64,000 nt of DNA from Desulfurellaceae bacterium bin18 (lineage in GTDB: Bacteria > Desulfobacterota > Binatia > Bin18). Made by a program: the position numbers and the translations under genes. The notes beneath the pieces are model-generated. The model did no database searches. It saw only the letters and a program-made list of their open reading frames with translations, and had not been told where the DNA came from. Shown here one piece after another: positions 1 to 8,425 of this stretch. The first letter of the stretch is position 1. Every line of letters starts with the position of its first letter. The DNA lies in assembly GCA_002238415.1 (NCBI GenBank), contig MPMI01000013.1:1-64000 (forward strand), written 5' to 3'.

Positions 1-1029
1 CGGCTTGGTCGGGTCGTTGGGGTCATCCGGCTTGGTCGGATCATCCGGCTTGGTCGGGTCGTTGGGGTTGTTGGGGTCCTGAGGGTCGTTGGTGTTGTTG
101 GGATTGTTGGGGTTGTTGGGGTTGTTGGGGTTGTTGGGGTTGTTGGGGTCGTGGGGGTTGTTGGGGTCGTTGGGGTTGTTGGGGTCCTGAGGGTCGTTGG
201 GATTGTTGGGATTATTGGGATTATTGGGGTTATTCGGGTTGTTGGGATTATTCGGGTCGTTGGGGTTATTCGGGTCGTTGGGGTTGTTGGGATTATTCGG
301 GTTGTTGGGGTTATTCGGGTCGTTGGGGTTATTCGGGTCGTTGGGATTATTCGGGTCGTTGGGATTATTGGGATTATTCGGGTCGTTGGGGTTGTTGGGG
401 TCGTTGGGGTCGTTGGGATTATTGGGATTATTCGGGTCGTTGGGGTTGTTGGGGTCGTTGGGGTTGTTGGGGTCGTTGGGGTCGTTGGGGTCGTTGGGGT
501 CGTTGGGGTTGTCCGGGTCCTGAGGGTCGTTGGGGTCGTCGGGGTTGTTCGGGTCGTTGGGGTCGTTGGGGTTGTTGGGATTGTCCGGGTCGTTGGGGTC
601 GTTGGGGTTGTCCGGGTCCTGAGGGTCGTTGGGGTTGTCCGGGTCGTTGGGGTTGGTCGGGTTGTTGGGGTCGTTCGGGTCGTTGGGGTTGTCCGGGTCC
701 TGAGGGTCGTTGGGGTTGTCCGGGTCCTGAGGGTCGTTGGGGTTGTCCGGGTCCTGAGGGTCGTTGGGGTTGTCCGGGTCCTGAGGGTCGTTGGGGTTGT
801 CCGGGTTGTCGGGGTCCTGAGGGTCGTTGGGGTCGTCCGGGTTGTCGGGGTCGTCCGAGTCGTTGGGGTCGTCCGGGGTGGAGGGGGCGCCCGGGTTGTC
901 GGGGTCCTGAGGGTCGTTGGGGTCGTCCGGGTTGTCGGGGTCCTGAGGGTCGTTGGGGTCGTCCGGGTCGTTGGGGTCGTCCGGATCGTTGGGGTCGTCC
1001 GGATCGTTGGGGTCGTTCCCGTCGTCCGG
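1..1029. repeat. Degenerate 9-bp tandem repeat encoding Pro-Asx-Asx
   Basis: This is about 1 kb of back-to-back 9-bp units of the type GTTGGGGTC, with gtt/gtc/att alternating at the two Asx codons and ggg/cgg at the Pro codon. It keeps frame throughout on the minus strand. An 18-bp higher-order unit containing tcctgaggg (PQD) recurs between about 520 and 950. Third positions vary but frame never does, which argues for selection on the encoded protein. Confidence 0.9.
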
Positions 1030-1533
1030 TTGATTGTTGTCCGGTGGCTCTGGCGATTCCGACGGCTTTGGAGACGACGGGTTGTTCCCTGGTGGCGTGT
1101 CTTCACCCGAGGAATCAGAAGTGTCCGTCGGGTCAGGGGTGGCCGTCCCCAGAGTGGTGGCAATACCCGCACCGGCAAGGCCCGCTGCCCCGCTGCCCAA
1201 AGTCCGCCAGGTATACGGAGAGTCAGAGACCCCTATAAGCCCAGGGACGCCAACAATCCAGGCCAAGCCAGCAAGCCCCGGAACGCCTGGGGGCAAAGTC
1301 CCAGGGGCCTTGGTCCGAGAGGGTTCGGAGAGTCTGGCAAGCCCAGGGAGGGCAGCAATCCAGGCCAGGCCCGCCGCGAGCCCCGGCGTACCCAGAATGC
1401 TCGGCGTGTCCGGGGTCAGAATCTCAGGGGCCTCGGTCTGAGGAGGTTCGGTTTCAGACTTGGAAGGCTTCTGCTCATCCGTCTCAGAGGTGGTTTCCAC
1501 AGACGTTTTGGTATCGTCTACGGTTCCGGGCAT
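1..1533 (-). CDS. Asp/Asn/Pro tripeptide-repeat protein of the T6SS cassette (partial)
   Basis: This minus-strand frame is open from an ATG at 1533 to the left edge (511 codons, no stop), so the C-terminus is outside the window. I recognise no family. Residues 1-45 are polar and Thr/Glu-rich. Three hydrophobic Gly/Ala/Leu-rich stretches follow, at about 45-67, 82-102 and 111-130, possibly membrane-inserting. A Ser/Pro/Glu linker comes next, and from about residue 168 onward the protein is an unbroken run of Pro-(Asp/Asn)-(Asp/Asn) triplets with occasional PQD, ending in DPTKPDDP units. It follows the PAAR-like gene by 28 bp on the same strand. In T6SS loci this is where an effector often sits, so I infer a stalk-bearing cargo or surface protein whose active part lies off the window. 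The opposite strand is also open, but only because the repeat makes it so; it would give an implausible Gly/Val/Arg polymer. Confidence 0.75.
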   Translation of the reverse strand, partial: MPGTVDDTKTSVETTSETDEQKPSKSETEPPQTEAPEILTPDTPSILGTPGLAAGLAWIAALPGLARLSEPSRTKAPGTLPPGVPGLAGLAWIVGVPGLIGVSDSPYTWRTLGSGAAGLAGAGIATTLGTATPDPTDTSDSSGEDTPPGNNPSSPKPSESPEPPDNNQPDDGNDPNDPDDPNDPDDPNDPDDPNDPQDPDNPDDPNDPQDPDNPGAPSTPDDPNDSDDPDNPDDPNDPQDPDNPDNPNDPQDPDNPNDPQDPDNPNDPQDPDNPNDPQDPDNPNDPNDPNNPTNPNDPDNPNDPQDPDNPNDPNDPDNPNNPNDPNDPNNPDDPNDPQDPDNPNDPNDPNDPNDPNNPNDPNNPNDPNNPNNPNDPNDPNNPNDPNNPNNPNDPNNPNDPNNPNDPNNPNNPNNPNNPNDPNNPNDPNNPNNPNNPNNPNNPNNPNDPQDPNNPNDPNNPHDPNNPNNPNNPNNPNNPNNTNDPQDPNNPNDPTKPDDPTKPDDPNDPTKP

Positions 1534-1561
1534 GGAGATTCCTCATCCTTGGCGTCGGGCC

Positions 1562-1960
1562 TTAGCGCATATAGATCACTTTGGATTGTGAGGGCGAGAG
1601 CATGACTCCCATAGCATTGGGGGCAGGGCCGTTCTGAGCAGTGGGGTCCAGCATTTTCGTGGCCGGGGCAGGACCGCAGAACACATTGGTCGATCCCATA
1701 ACGTGTCTCGACGGCCCGATAATGATCTGCGACGCCACGCCACCCATGGTGCCCGCCTCGTCCCCGTTCGATACGGCATCCATAGTCATCAGGTTGTGCA
1801 CCGGCATCCCCATGATGAATTGATTTAATACGGTGGGAATCGCCGTCATGCTCATGGCGATGTTCGGGAAGGGAGCAGGAATGGCGAACGGCGGGGTCTT
1901 ACACACATCGGGAAAGGCGAAGTCTATGCCCGGTATCGGGCCTTGCGATTTGGCAAACAT
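1562..1960 (-). CDS. PAAR-like protein (DUF4150)
   Basis: The 132-aa protein matches the DUF4150 PAAR-like family: an N-terminal MFAKSQ and FPDVCKTP, a PFPNIAMS segment, the GMPVHNL motif, SNGDEAG and a GPSRHVMGS strand turn, ending in LSPSQSKVIYMR. PAAR-type proteins form the sharp tip on the VgrG spike of T6SS and related contractile injectors and carry effectors. AAGGAGGT lies 6-7 bases before the ATG. It sits between a pentapeptide-repeat gene (12 bp upstream) and the Asx/Pro repeat gene (28 bp downstream), so it is probably co-transcribed with its own cargo and adaptor. No toxin domain is fused to it. Confidence 0.88.
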   Translation of the reverse strand: MFAKSQGPIPGIDFAFPDVCKTPPFAIPAPFPNIAMSMTAIPTVLNQFIMGMPVHNLMTMDAVSNGDEAGTMGGVASQIIIGPSRHVMGSTNVFCGPAPATKMLDPTAQNGPAPNAMGVMLSPSQSKVIYMR

Positions 1961-1972
1961 GGGTACACCTCC

Positions 1973-3103
1973 TTATGGAACTTTGCGCGGATGGTTTTGT
2001 TGATAGATTTTCACCGGATCATAGGTTTCAGCGATGTGACGTGCGGGGTCATGGGGCAGGCACTCGGCTTGTGCGGCGATGTCCCAGTGCGCCAGGTCGG
2101 TTTCCGCGCCGTGCAGGTCCAGGCGGAAAACCTTGGCCCCGCGGAAGTCTGCGCCGCGAAAATCGGCTCGCCGGCCAACGGCATAGCTGAGGTCCGCGCC
2201 CCGGAAATTCGTCTTGACGGCCCGAGCCTGCTCCAACACGGCCTGGGTCATGACGGCATCCTGAAAACTGGCCCTGCTCAGGTCGGCCTGATTGAAGATG
2301 GCGTTGCCAAGAGACGCGCCGGTCAGGTCGGCATTGCCGAGGTCGGCCTGCATGAAGACCGTCAGGTCGGCCTGTGCACCGGTCAGCCGCGCGCCAGTCA
2401 TTTTGGTCCGGGTAAACTGGCATTGTGTCAGCTCTGCGTTGCTCAGGTCAGCACCACGCAGGTCGGCATCCTGAAAATTACAGCGGGGCAGGCGCAAGCC
2501 GCTCAGAGACCAGCCGGCCAGACAGGCCGAGAGCAGCATCAGCGTGTCGGCCTGCATTCCGTCGTAGGTGGCTTCTGACAGGTCGCAGTTGACAAAAGCC
2601 GAATTGGTGAGCTCGGCCCGGCTCAACTCGACGCGGCTCAATTCGCACTCGGCAAGGGCGCACTCCCAGAGGCAGGCCGTGGCTAGCCGCGCACCGGACA
2701 GCCGGACTCTGGCGAAAGAGCAGCGGTCCAGCCGGGCCGCGGAAAAATCAGCTCCGGCCAGGTCGCCGCTGACGGCTTGGACATTTTCCAGGTGCGCGCC
2801 GGTCAGGCTGAGCGTGGGAGCCGTGCATTGCAGCAGCCCGACCGCCTCAAGATGGGCCGTGTCAAACCGCGCGTCATCCATCTGGCACTGCACAAAGTTG
2901 ATACCCTTGAGTTGGCAGTCTGAAAAATCGGCCTGACGCAAGTCACACTCAACAAAAGTGGCGCCCTTGAGACGCTGGCCAGAGAAATCCTGTCCCGGCA
3001 GAGACAGCCGTATCAACTGGCCGCCGAAGCTGAGTATCTTGGCCGCTTCCTCGGCGTCGGTGGGGGGAGGCAAGACCGCAGCCGACAGTGGATTATTCCG
3101 CAT
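1973..3103 (-). CDS. Pentapeptide-repeat protein
   Basis: The 376-aa protein is nearly all A(D/N)LXX pentapeptides from about residue 40 to 330, for example GADLSNAEL and NADLTGASL, predicting a right-handed quadrilateral beta-helix. A short 30-residue non-repeat N-terminus and a tail ending IYQQNHPRKVP cap it. No enzymatic domain is visible. Its start overlaps the end of the larger DUF2169 gene by 11 bp, so the two are translationally coupled. Stand-alone pentapeptide proteins beside DUF2169 and DUF4150 genes are a known T6SS-neighbourhood arrangement. A structural or adaptor role in effector loading is the inference; an immunity role is the alternative. Confidence 0.85.
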   Translation of the reverse strand: MRNNPLSAAVLPPPTDAEEAAKILSFGGQLIRLSLPGQDFSGQRLKGATFVECDLRQADFSDCQLKGINFVQCQMDDARFDTAHLEAVGLLQCTAPTLSLTGAHLENVQAVSGDLAGADFSAARLDRCSFARVRLSGARLATACLWECALAECELSRVELSRAELTNSAFVNCDLSEATYDGMQADTLMLLSACLAGWSLSGLRLPRCNFQDADLRGADLSNAELTQCQFTRTKMTGARLTGAQADLTVFMQADLGNADLTGASLGNAIFNQADLSRASFQDAVMTQAVLEQARAVKTNFRGADLSYAVGRRADFRGADFRGAKVFRLDLHGAETDLAHWDIAAQAECLPHDPARHIAETYDPVKIYQQNHPRKVP

Positions 3104-6100
3104 TGGCAGGTCTCGTCATCACGGTATGGGTGAGGTTGGCACCGGTCAGGTCGCACAAGGTCAGCACTGCGTCGCTGAGGTCGGTCGAATAGAGATTGGC
3201 CATGTGAAACGATGCCTGGGTAAAGTCGGCGGCCTGAGCCTGGGCCTCAAGCAGGGTCGCACCAAAAAAGTTCGTCCCGGTACAGTCGGCTTTGTGCAGC
3301 ACCGCACGTTTCAGCGAGGCGCGGTGCAGGCAGGCTCCGGCCAGATTCGTCTCTCCCAAGTCGGCCTCGTCCAGGCGGGCCGCGGTCAAGTCAGCGTCGC
3401 GCATTTCCGCTCCGCGCCACCCGGAGCCTGGCGCGACCAGACCGGTCAACCGCGCCCGATTCAGCTTGGCCCCTCCAATGCAGGCACTATTGATGAACTC
3501 AAGCCCGGTCAGATCGGCATCGTCTCCGTCCAGTCCGATCAGGACACAGCGCTCGAACCGCGCGGCCCGCGCTGCCAGTCCGGCCAGGCGAGTCTCAATA
3601 CAGGTGACACCGTGCAGCCGGGCCTCGTCCAGGACGATCCCCGCCATGTCGCATTTGAGAAAGCTCACGTCCCGGATTTCAGCCGCGGTCAGGCAAGCGT
3701 TGGTCAGGCGGGCTTCAATCGGGTTGACCGCGATCAGCCGGGCGCGGCTCAGGTCGGCCCGGTCAAGCCGACTATGATAGAGGCTCACGTTTTCCAGCCG
3801 AGCCTCGCATAACCGGGCTTCCATCATAATTGCGCCGCTGAGGTTGGCGTCGGTCAGGTCGGCCCCAGTGAGGTCAGCCCCAGTGAGGTCAGCCCCAGTG
3901 AGGACGGCCCGGTGCAGTTTCGCGCCGGCCAGATTGGTCCCCTTCAGCACGGCCCGTTCCAGAAAAATGCCGGTCAGGTTCAGCCCGGCCAGGTCCGCGC
4001 CGGTCAAATCCGCGCCGGCCAGGTCGCGCCCGCACAACCCGTCCCTGCCGCGCGCCAGCTCAAGCGCCAGCAGGCCAAGGGCCTCGGCGTCCCCGGGGGA
4101 AAGCGGTTCTTCGGGGGCCATTGGTTCGGGGCTGGTCCGCCGGCCATAGGCGCGGAGCGTCTCTGATTCTTCACGGGTTTGCTCAATCTTCTCCCGAGCC
4201 TCGGCCATGCTGCCTTCTACTCGGTCTGAGATATCGTCGGCCGGCAGCTCGGAAGGCGGGCTCGCCTTGTCCGATTTGGTAGCTTTCATTACGCTGGTTA
4301 GGTATTCGCCACCGGGGCTGGCCAGGGCTGCGCTCAGCTTCCCGGCAGCCTCCTTCGCCGCCGGTTCCTTGGCCAGCGACTCGCTTCGCAGCCCTTGTAA
4401 CGCCGTCTCAAAAGGATTGACCGGAGCGGGTGGGGCCATTCCGGGAGAGGGAAGAGCGGAGCGGGCCTGTTCCATTGTCTCAGTCGTCTGTTTGCCGACA
4501 CGCTTTTGCACTCCCTGAGCCTCGTCCAGTTGGGCCAGGGCCTTGGTAAGCGGGTCCTCTGCGTCGATTTCACCCAAGGCACGCTGGCGCGCGCGGTACA
4601 ACCCCAGGCTTATACCGTTTTTTGTCTGCGCTTTGGCGGCAACCTCGGTCGGGCTTTTTTTCAGGGCCTCCTCGGCTCGCTTGAAGATGTCTGACATCTG
4701 GGGCGCTGCCGCTTCGGTCGGGCTTTTTTTCAGGGCCTCCTCGGCTCGCTTGAACGCGTCTGGCAGAGGGGCCCCAGTGGGAGCGGGGAGCGCGAGGTCT
4801 ATTTTCTTGCCGAGCGCCTCGCTCACATTTTTTGAGACCTGCCGGAGCGGGTCGGTCAACAGGGGCCGGGCCTGGGGGTCTATCTGTCCAAAGGCTTGCG
4901 TGGCCCGGCGCAACTCGCGCTCGGTCTGAGCCAGCAGGTTTTTCCGCTGCTTTTCGGCGTAGTCTTGCAGGGTATCGGCTGTTTTGACCAGCGTGGTCAT
5001 ATCGACTTCCAAGCGCTCAATTTCGCCCGGTGTGACGACCGGTATCTGAACCGGCAGGGGGGTGTCGTCCTTGAGCAGGGCCGGCGGTGGCAGCGGCAGG
5101 CCAGCCCTGCGAAAGGCGGCGGCCAGGGAGTGTTCCCTGGCCTGCTCCTCGCGTTTGTCGTTTTCTTCCCGGATGGCCTGCCGCTCGGCCTCAACCGCAG
5201 CCACCTCTTCGGGCAAACGTTCGGGCTTGAGTGGTCGTTCGTCAAAAAATTTCAGGGCCGCGCGTTCCAGGTCGGTACGTTCGTTCAGCGCGGTTTCGTA
5301 ATGGCCCAGGGCGCGTTGCGGGTCAGTCAGGCGTTCATAGGCCAACAGCACGTCCGAGACGCTGCTGGCTTCACTGTCCTGCACGACCAAGCCGCCACGA
5401 AAAAGCACCATCCCCATAGCCGCGTTGGGGAAGAACCAGACCGTATCGCACCGCATCGGCAATTCTATAAACGCTTCGACTTGGCGGGCGAAGGCCCGCA
5501 CCCGGAAGCCCGGCAGCCGGCCCTGAAACTCGGCGTGGTCGGGGTGCATGCCCGTAAGCCGATAGCGTTCGTTGCCGGTGAGTTCAACATCGGTCTGCTG
5601 GTCCGGGCAGGCCGTGTTGTAATACCGCCAGTCAAAATCCTTGGCGTGACCGGGGAAGCCGTCACGGAGCCAGGCTTCGTCATAGGTACCGGCAAAACCG
5701 ATACGCCCAGGCGCGTCTTCGGGGCGCGGGCCGAGACCGGCCGGCGCAGGGTGGTGGTCAATGTTCAAGATCAGGGAGGCTGGCGTTTCGATCTGGGGCA
5801 GTTCGGCCGGGATACGCTGACTCATCAGCTTGCGGGCGTCAATGCCCTTTCCCAGCGGGTTTGCCGCAAAGCCCGGACCGCCAAAGGCGTTCTCCCAGCC
5901 CAGGCGTACCCGCTCAAAGGGCTCGGGCTCGCTCATGACGGGACCGTCAGGACCATACCGCCACCAGCGCCTTCCAAAGGCGACGATCCGTTTCTGTATG
6001 GGACCGAGTTCAAGGTTCATGAGCAGATGACGCACCGGGTCGTTCCGGGGGGCGCAGACATCGCCGACCACCAGCACCTCCACACGAGGCTTGGGCATGC

Positions 6101-6281
6101 CGGCGTCCAGCGGAGTCGCTCCCAGCGCCGGGGCGGCTGTTTGCCACAGTTGGGATTCGGGCAGGAAGTCGCCCGGCGACAGCAGATCAAAAGCGCCCAG
6201 GGCGGTTATCCACAAGCGGTATCCTTCGCCGCCCGCAGACACCCGCCGCAGAACGCCAAGCTTGGTGGGCTTGACTATCAT
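3093..6281 (-). CDS. DUF2169 T6SS adaptor with C-terminal pentapeptide repeats
   Basis: The 1062-aa protein starts with a DUF2169 domain (about 1-330), seen in the KPTKLGVLRR start, the FGRRWWRYGP and WENAFGGPGF segments and the LPGFRVRAF block. DUF2169 proteins are T6SS effector-loading adaptors. Residues about 340-720 form a charged, Ala/Glu/Lys-rich, probably coiled linker that contains a duplicated segment, FKRAEEALKKSPTE twice. From about 730 to 1055 the protein is pentapeptide repeats (GADLTGADL type). It lies 43 bp after hcp and overlaps the next pentapeptide gene by 11 bp. Fusion of adaptor and beta-helix in one chain suggests a physical scaffold between the Hcp/VgrG side and the cargo. 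Confidence 0.88.
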   Translation of the reverse strand: MIVKPTKLGVLRRVSAGGEGYRLWITALGAFDLLSPGDFLPESQLWQTAAPALGATPLDAGMPKPRVEVLVVGDVCAPRNDPVRHLLMNLELGPIQKRIVAFGRRWWRYGPDGPVMSEPEPFERVRLGWENAFGGPGFAANPLGKGIDARKLMSQRIPAELPQIETPASLILNIDHHPAPAGLGPRPEDAPGRIGFAGTYDEAWLRDGFPGHAKDFDWRYYNTACPDQQTDVELTGNERYRLTGMHPDHAEFQGRLPGFRVRAFARQVEAFIELPMRCDTVWFFPNAAMGMVLFRGGLVVQDSEASSVSDVLLAYERLTDPQRALGHYETALNERTDLERAALKFFDERPLKPERLPEEVAAVEAERQAIREENDKREEQAREHSLAAAFRRAGLPLPPPALLKDDTPLPVQIPVVTPGEIERLEVDMTTLVKTADTLQDYAEKQRKNLLAQTERELRRATQAFGQIDPQARPLLTDPLRQVSKNVSEALGKKIDLALPAPTGAPLPDAFKRAEEALKKSPTEAAAPQMSDIFKRAEEALKKSPTEVAAKAQTKNGISLGLYRARQRALGEIDAEDPLTKALAQLDEAQGVQKRVGKQTTETMEQARSALPSPGMAPPAPVNPFETALQGLRSESLAKEPAAKEAAGKLSAALASPGGEYLTSVMKATKSDKASPPSELPADDISDRVEGSMAEAREKIEQTREESETLRAYGRRTSPEPMAPEEPLSPGDAEALGLLALELARGRDGLCGRDLAGADLTGADLAGLNLTGIFLERAVLKGTNLAGAKLHRAVLTGADLTGADLTGADLTDANLSGAIMMEARLCEARLENVSLYHSRLDRADLSRARLIAVNPIEARLTNACLTAAEIRDVSFLKCDMAGIVLDEARLHGVTCIETRLAGLAARAARFERCVLIGLDGDDADLTGLEFINSACIGGAKLNRARLTGLVAPGSGWRGAEMRDADLTAARLDEADLGETNLAGACLHRASLKRAVLHKADCTGTNFFGATLLEAQAQAADFTQASFHMANLYSTDLSDAVLTLCDLTGANLTHTVMTRPANAE
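4644..4754. repeat. Direct repeat of about 41 bp in the DUF2169 linker
   Basis: Two nearly identical copies, at about 4645-4685 and 4713-4754, each encode FKRAEEALKKSPTE in the minus-strand gene. They are 69 bp apart, in frame, so the linker grew by one 23-codon unit. Confidence 0.85.
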
Positions 6282-6324
6282 GATAGCGCTTCAGCCGGTC
6301 TGTGACCGGGGATCTTCCTCTGCG

Positions 6325-6831
6325 CTATTCGTCCCAAGTGTCCGTGGATGAGGAGCTGGCCTTCTCGTGCGTCACGGTGATTTTTTTATACATGAAAAGC
6401 AATTCTTCCATGTGGGCATACGAATCGGAATCCTCGTCCAGGGCGTTCGGAAAGTACGGCCGACACTTCACCAGTGAGGCTTCCTCCAGGGTAACCGTAT
6501 AATAGTGTTCCTGTCCTCCCGCGGACGCGGTCCGGTAGAGTTGCACTTCCACCTTCGACAACTGCTCCCCGGTTGCAATCGCTTGCAGTAACATCGGCGA
6601 TGCCTTGTCAATATACTTCACGACCCGCATTCCGGTGTGGATGCGGTTCCCGGTCGGTTGCCCGCTCGCCGGGTCGGTTGGAGTTTGTACTCCTAACTCG
6701 AATTCCAGAATCTGGGCCGTATCCTCCTGTCCGCTTTTCGATAGGGTTCCCACTGAGTCTGCGGACATCCCACCCGCAGTCATGTCTCCCTGGGTCGAGC
6801 CCGTGACCGTCATATAACCTGGCGTCGGCAT
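6325..6831 (-). CDS. hcp: Hcp-family type VI secretion tube protein
   Basis: The 168-aa product has the size and layout of Hcp. It shows a QGDMTAG N-terminal strand, the central RIHTGMRVVKYIDKASPML segment, and the C-terminal YYTVTLEEASLVKCRPYFPN block typical of the family. Hcp forms hexameric rings that stack as the inner T6SS tube and can chaperone effectors. AAGGAGG lies just before the ATG. It is first in the five-gene minus-strand cassette and is divergent from the substrate-binding protein gene, with paired direct repeats between them. No sheath, baseplate or ATPase gene is in the window, so this is an accessory hcp locus or the edge of a larger one. Confidence 0.92.
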   Translation of the reverse strand: MPTPGYMTVTGSTQGDMTAGGMSADSVGTLSKSGQEDTAQILEFELGVQTPTDPASGQPTGNRIHTGMRVVKYIDKASPMLLQAIATGEQLSKVEVQLYRTASAGGQEHYYTVTLEEASLVKCRPYFPNALDEDSDSYAHMEELLFMYKKITVTHEKASSSSTDTWDE

Positions 6832-6912
6832 GTTTTCCTCCTTGCCGCTTTGGATTTGGCCTCCTGTCCGGGGCCATCTGGGCGGTAGCTTACCCCCCTC
6901 TCTTTACCGCTC

Positions 6913-6996
6913 CGTAACGGCTCTGCTACGTCTGCGTGAATGTTGCCCGCGCATCTTTATCTTTTCGTAACAGGTCTGTTACGTCTGCGTGAATGT
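6913..6996. promoter_or_regulatory. Twin 31-bp direct repeats, operator candidate
   Basis: Copies at 6913-6943 and 6966-6996 differ at only 3 of 31 positions and start 53 bp apart, about five helical turns. The first half of copy two is a perfect inverted repeat, GTAACA-GGTC-TGTTAC (6967-6982); in copy one it is imperfect. They sit 82 bp upstream of hcp and 114 bp upstream of the divergent substrate-binding gene. Spacing and palindrome suggest a dimeric regulator binding both sites. Confidence 0.55.
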
Positions 6997-7109
6997 CGCT
7001 GGAGACAACCGGTGGGGAGGAGTCAGGCGATGAGCCAGGACCCGTCCTTGTATTGGCAGTCTACTCAGTGAATGCTACTCTTGCGCGATTTGCCAGTGAG
7101 GAAGACACA

Positions 7110-8390
7110 ATGGTGAAGTTGGTGCGGCGTTTGGCTTCTCACTTGATACCCTTCCTCCTTGTGATGATTGCAGGGGTACTGCTGGCGACCCTTGGCATGG
7201 CCTCTCTGGGCGGGCAGGATGCCCCCGAGCCAGATGACGACGGAAGGGGAATGAATACGCCGCACCCGGCAACGGCGCAGGAAGAAGACCACGAGGACCC
7301 CGGGGTTTCCGACGACCACGTCCTTTTTGGTCAATCCGCCGCGTTCACCGGGCCTGCCCAGGAATTGGGCAATGCGTTGCGCCTGGGAATTGAGGCGGCA
7401 TTCCACGAGGCCAATCAGGCAGGAGGCGTCCATGGCCGCGCACTGAAGCTCAAGGCGTTGGATGACGGCTATGAAACCGGCTTTGCCGCTTCCAACACGC
7501 AACGGTTGATTGAGAATGAAAGGGTATTCGCGCTGATCGGAGCGGTGGGCACCCCCACGTCCCGCGCTGCATCACCGCTGGCCCAGACTGCCGGGGTGCC
7601 CTTCCTGGCTCCGTTCACGGGAGCCGAGTTCTTGCGCGACCCAGAGTTGGACAATGTGCTCAACGTCCGGGCATCGTACTACCAGGAAACCGAGGAGATG
7701 GTGGCGCGGCTCACCGAGGATTTGGGGATCACCCGCGTTGCTGTCCTCTATCAGGATGATTCCTTTGGCTTGAACGGGCTGGAGGGCACGCGATTGGCAC
7801 TGGAGCGCCGGGGCCTGGAGCCGGTAGTGGCCTCGCACTACCCACGCAATACCCGCGCGGTGAAGGGAGCCGCGCTCAAAATCGCCGCGGCCAATCCGGA
7901 GGCGGTGATCCTGATTGGCTCCTACAGGCCGGTGGTCAAGACCATAGAGTTGGTGCGGCGGGAGCTGGACCCGGTATTCATGACGGTCTCCTTTGTGGGG
8001 AGCAGCGCTTTGGCGAACGAGTTAGGGCCCGACGGGGCCGGCGTGTACGTTACGCAAGTCGTTCCTCTCTCCGATGACAAAAACATCCCCGTGGTGGCTC
8101 GATACCACAGCGCCCTCTCCGAGTACGACCCCCAAGCGGAACCCGGGTTCGTTTCGTTGGAAGGGTATCTGGCCGGACGCCTGGCCGTCGCCGGTCTCAA
8201 AGCCTGCGGCCCCGACCTGAGTCGAGAGGGACTTCTCCACGCGGTGCGAGATGCCGGCACCATAGAAATTGACGGCGTGCAGCTCAAATACGGGCCGGAC
8301 GATAACCAGGGATCCGACGCCGTGTTCTTAACCGTGATTGGGACGGACGGCAAGTACCACGGGGTCGAAAAACTGACAGACCCGTACTAA
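7110..8390 (+). CDS. ABC transporter substrate-binding protein, Leu/Ile/Val (type 1) family
   Basis: The 426-aa product from ATG 7110 opens with a positively charged signal peptide (MVKLVRRLASHL, then a hydrophobic stretch to about residue 35) and GAGGA before the start. An ATG at 6993 lies in frame but inside the operator-like repeat and would bury the signal, so I reject it. The mature part follows the periplasmic type 1 binding fold: FGQSAAFTGPAQELG, INEAN-like HEANQAGGVHGR, and the YQDDSFGLNGL hinge region. It would capture an amino acid or amide outside the membrane. No permease or ATPase genes follow. Instead an antiporter gene begins 35 bp downstream, so the protein may serve a distant transporter or act as a sensor. 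Confidence 0.88.
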   Translation: MVKLVRRLASHLIPFLLVMIAGVLLATLGMASLGGQDAPEPDDDGRGMNTPHPATAQEEDHEDPGVSDDHVLFGQSAAFTGPAQELGNALRLGIEAAFHEANQAGGVHGRALKLKALDDGYETGFAASNTQRLIENERVFALIGAVGTPTSRAASPLAQTAGVPFLAPFTGAEFLRDPELDNVLNVRASYYQETEEMVARLTEDLGITRVAVLYQDDSFGLNGLEGTRLALERRGLEPVVASHYPRNTRAVKGAALKIAAANPEAVILIGSYRPVVKTIELVRRELDPVFMTVSFVGSSALANELGPDGAGVYVTQVVPLSDDKNIPVVARYHSALSEYDPQAEPGFVSLEGYLAGRLAVAGLKACGPDLSREGLLHAVRDAGTIEIDGVQLKYGPDDNQGSDAVFLTVIGTDGKYHGVEKLTDPY

Positions 8391-8425
8391 AGACCCCCTA
8401 AACGGCACCTACGGAGAACCGCAAG

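Noticed and set aside
1-1029. Possible CRISPR array from the dense short repeats
   Set aside because: The units are contiguous 9-mers without spacers and keep a coding frame.
151-1605. Plus-strand 484-codon frame rich in Gly/Val
   Set aside because: It is the antisense of the Pro-Asx-Asx repeat. Opposite-strand composition, neighbouring gene orientation and the non-repeat N-terminus all favour the minus-strand gene.
4896-6305. Plus-strand 469-codon frame
   Set aside because: It is a shadow of the DUF2169 gene.
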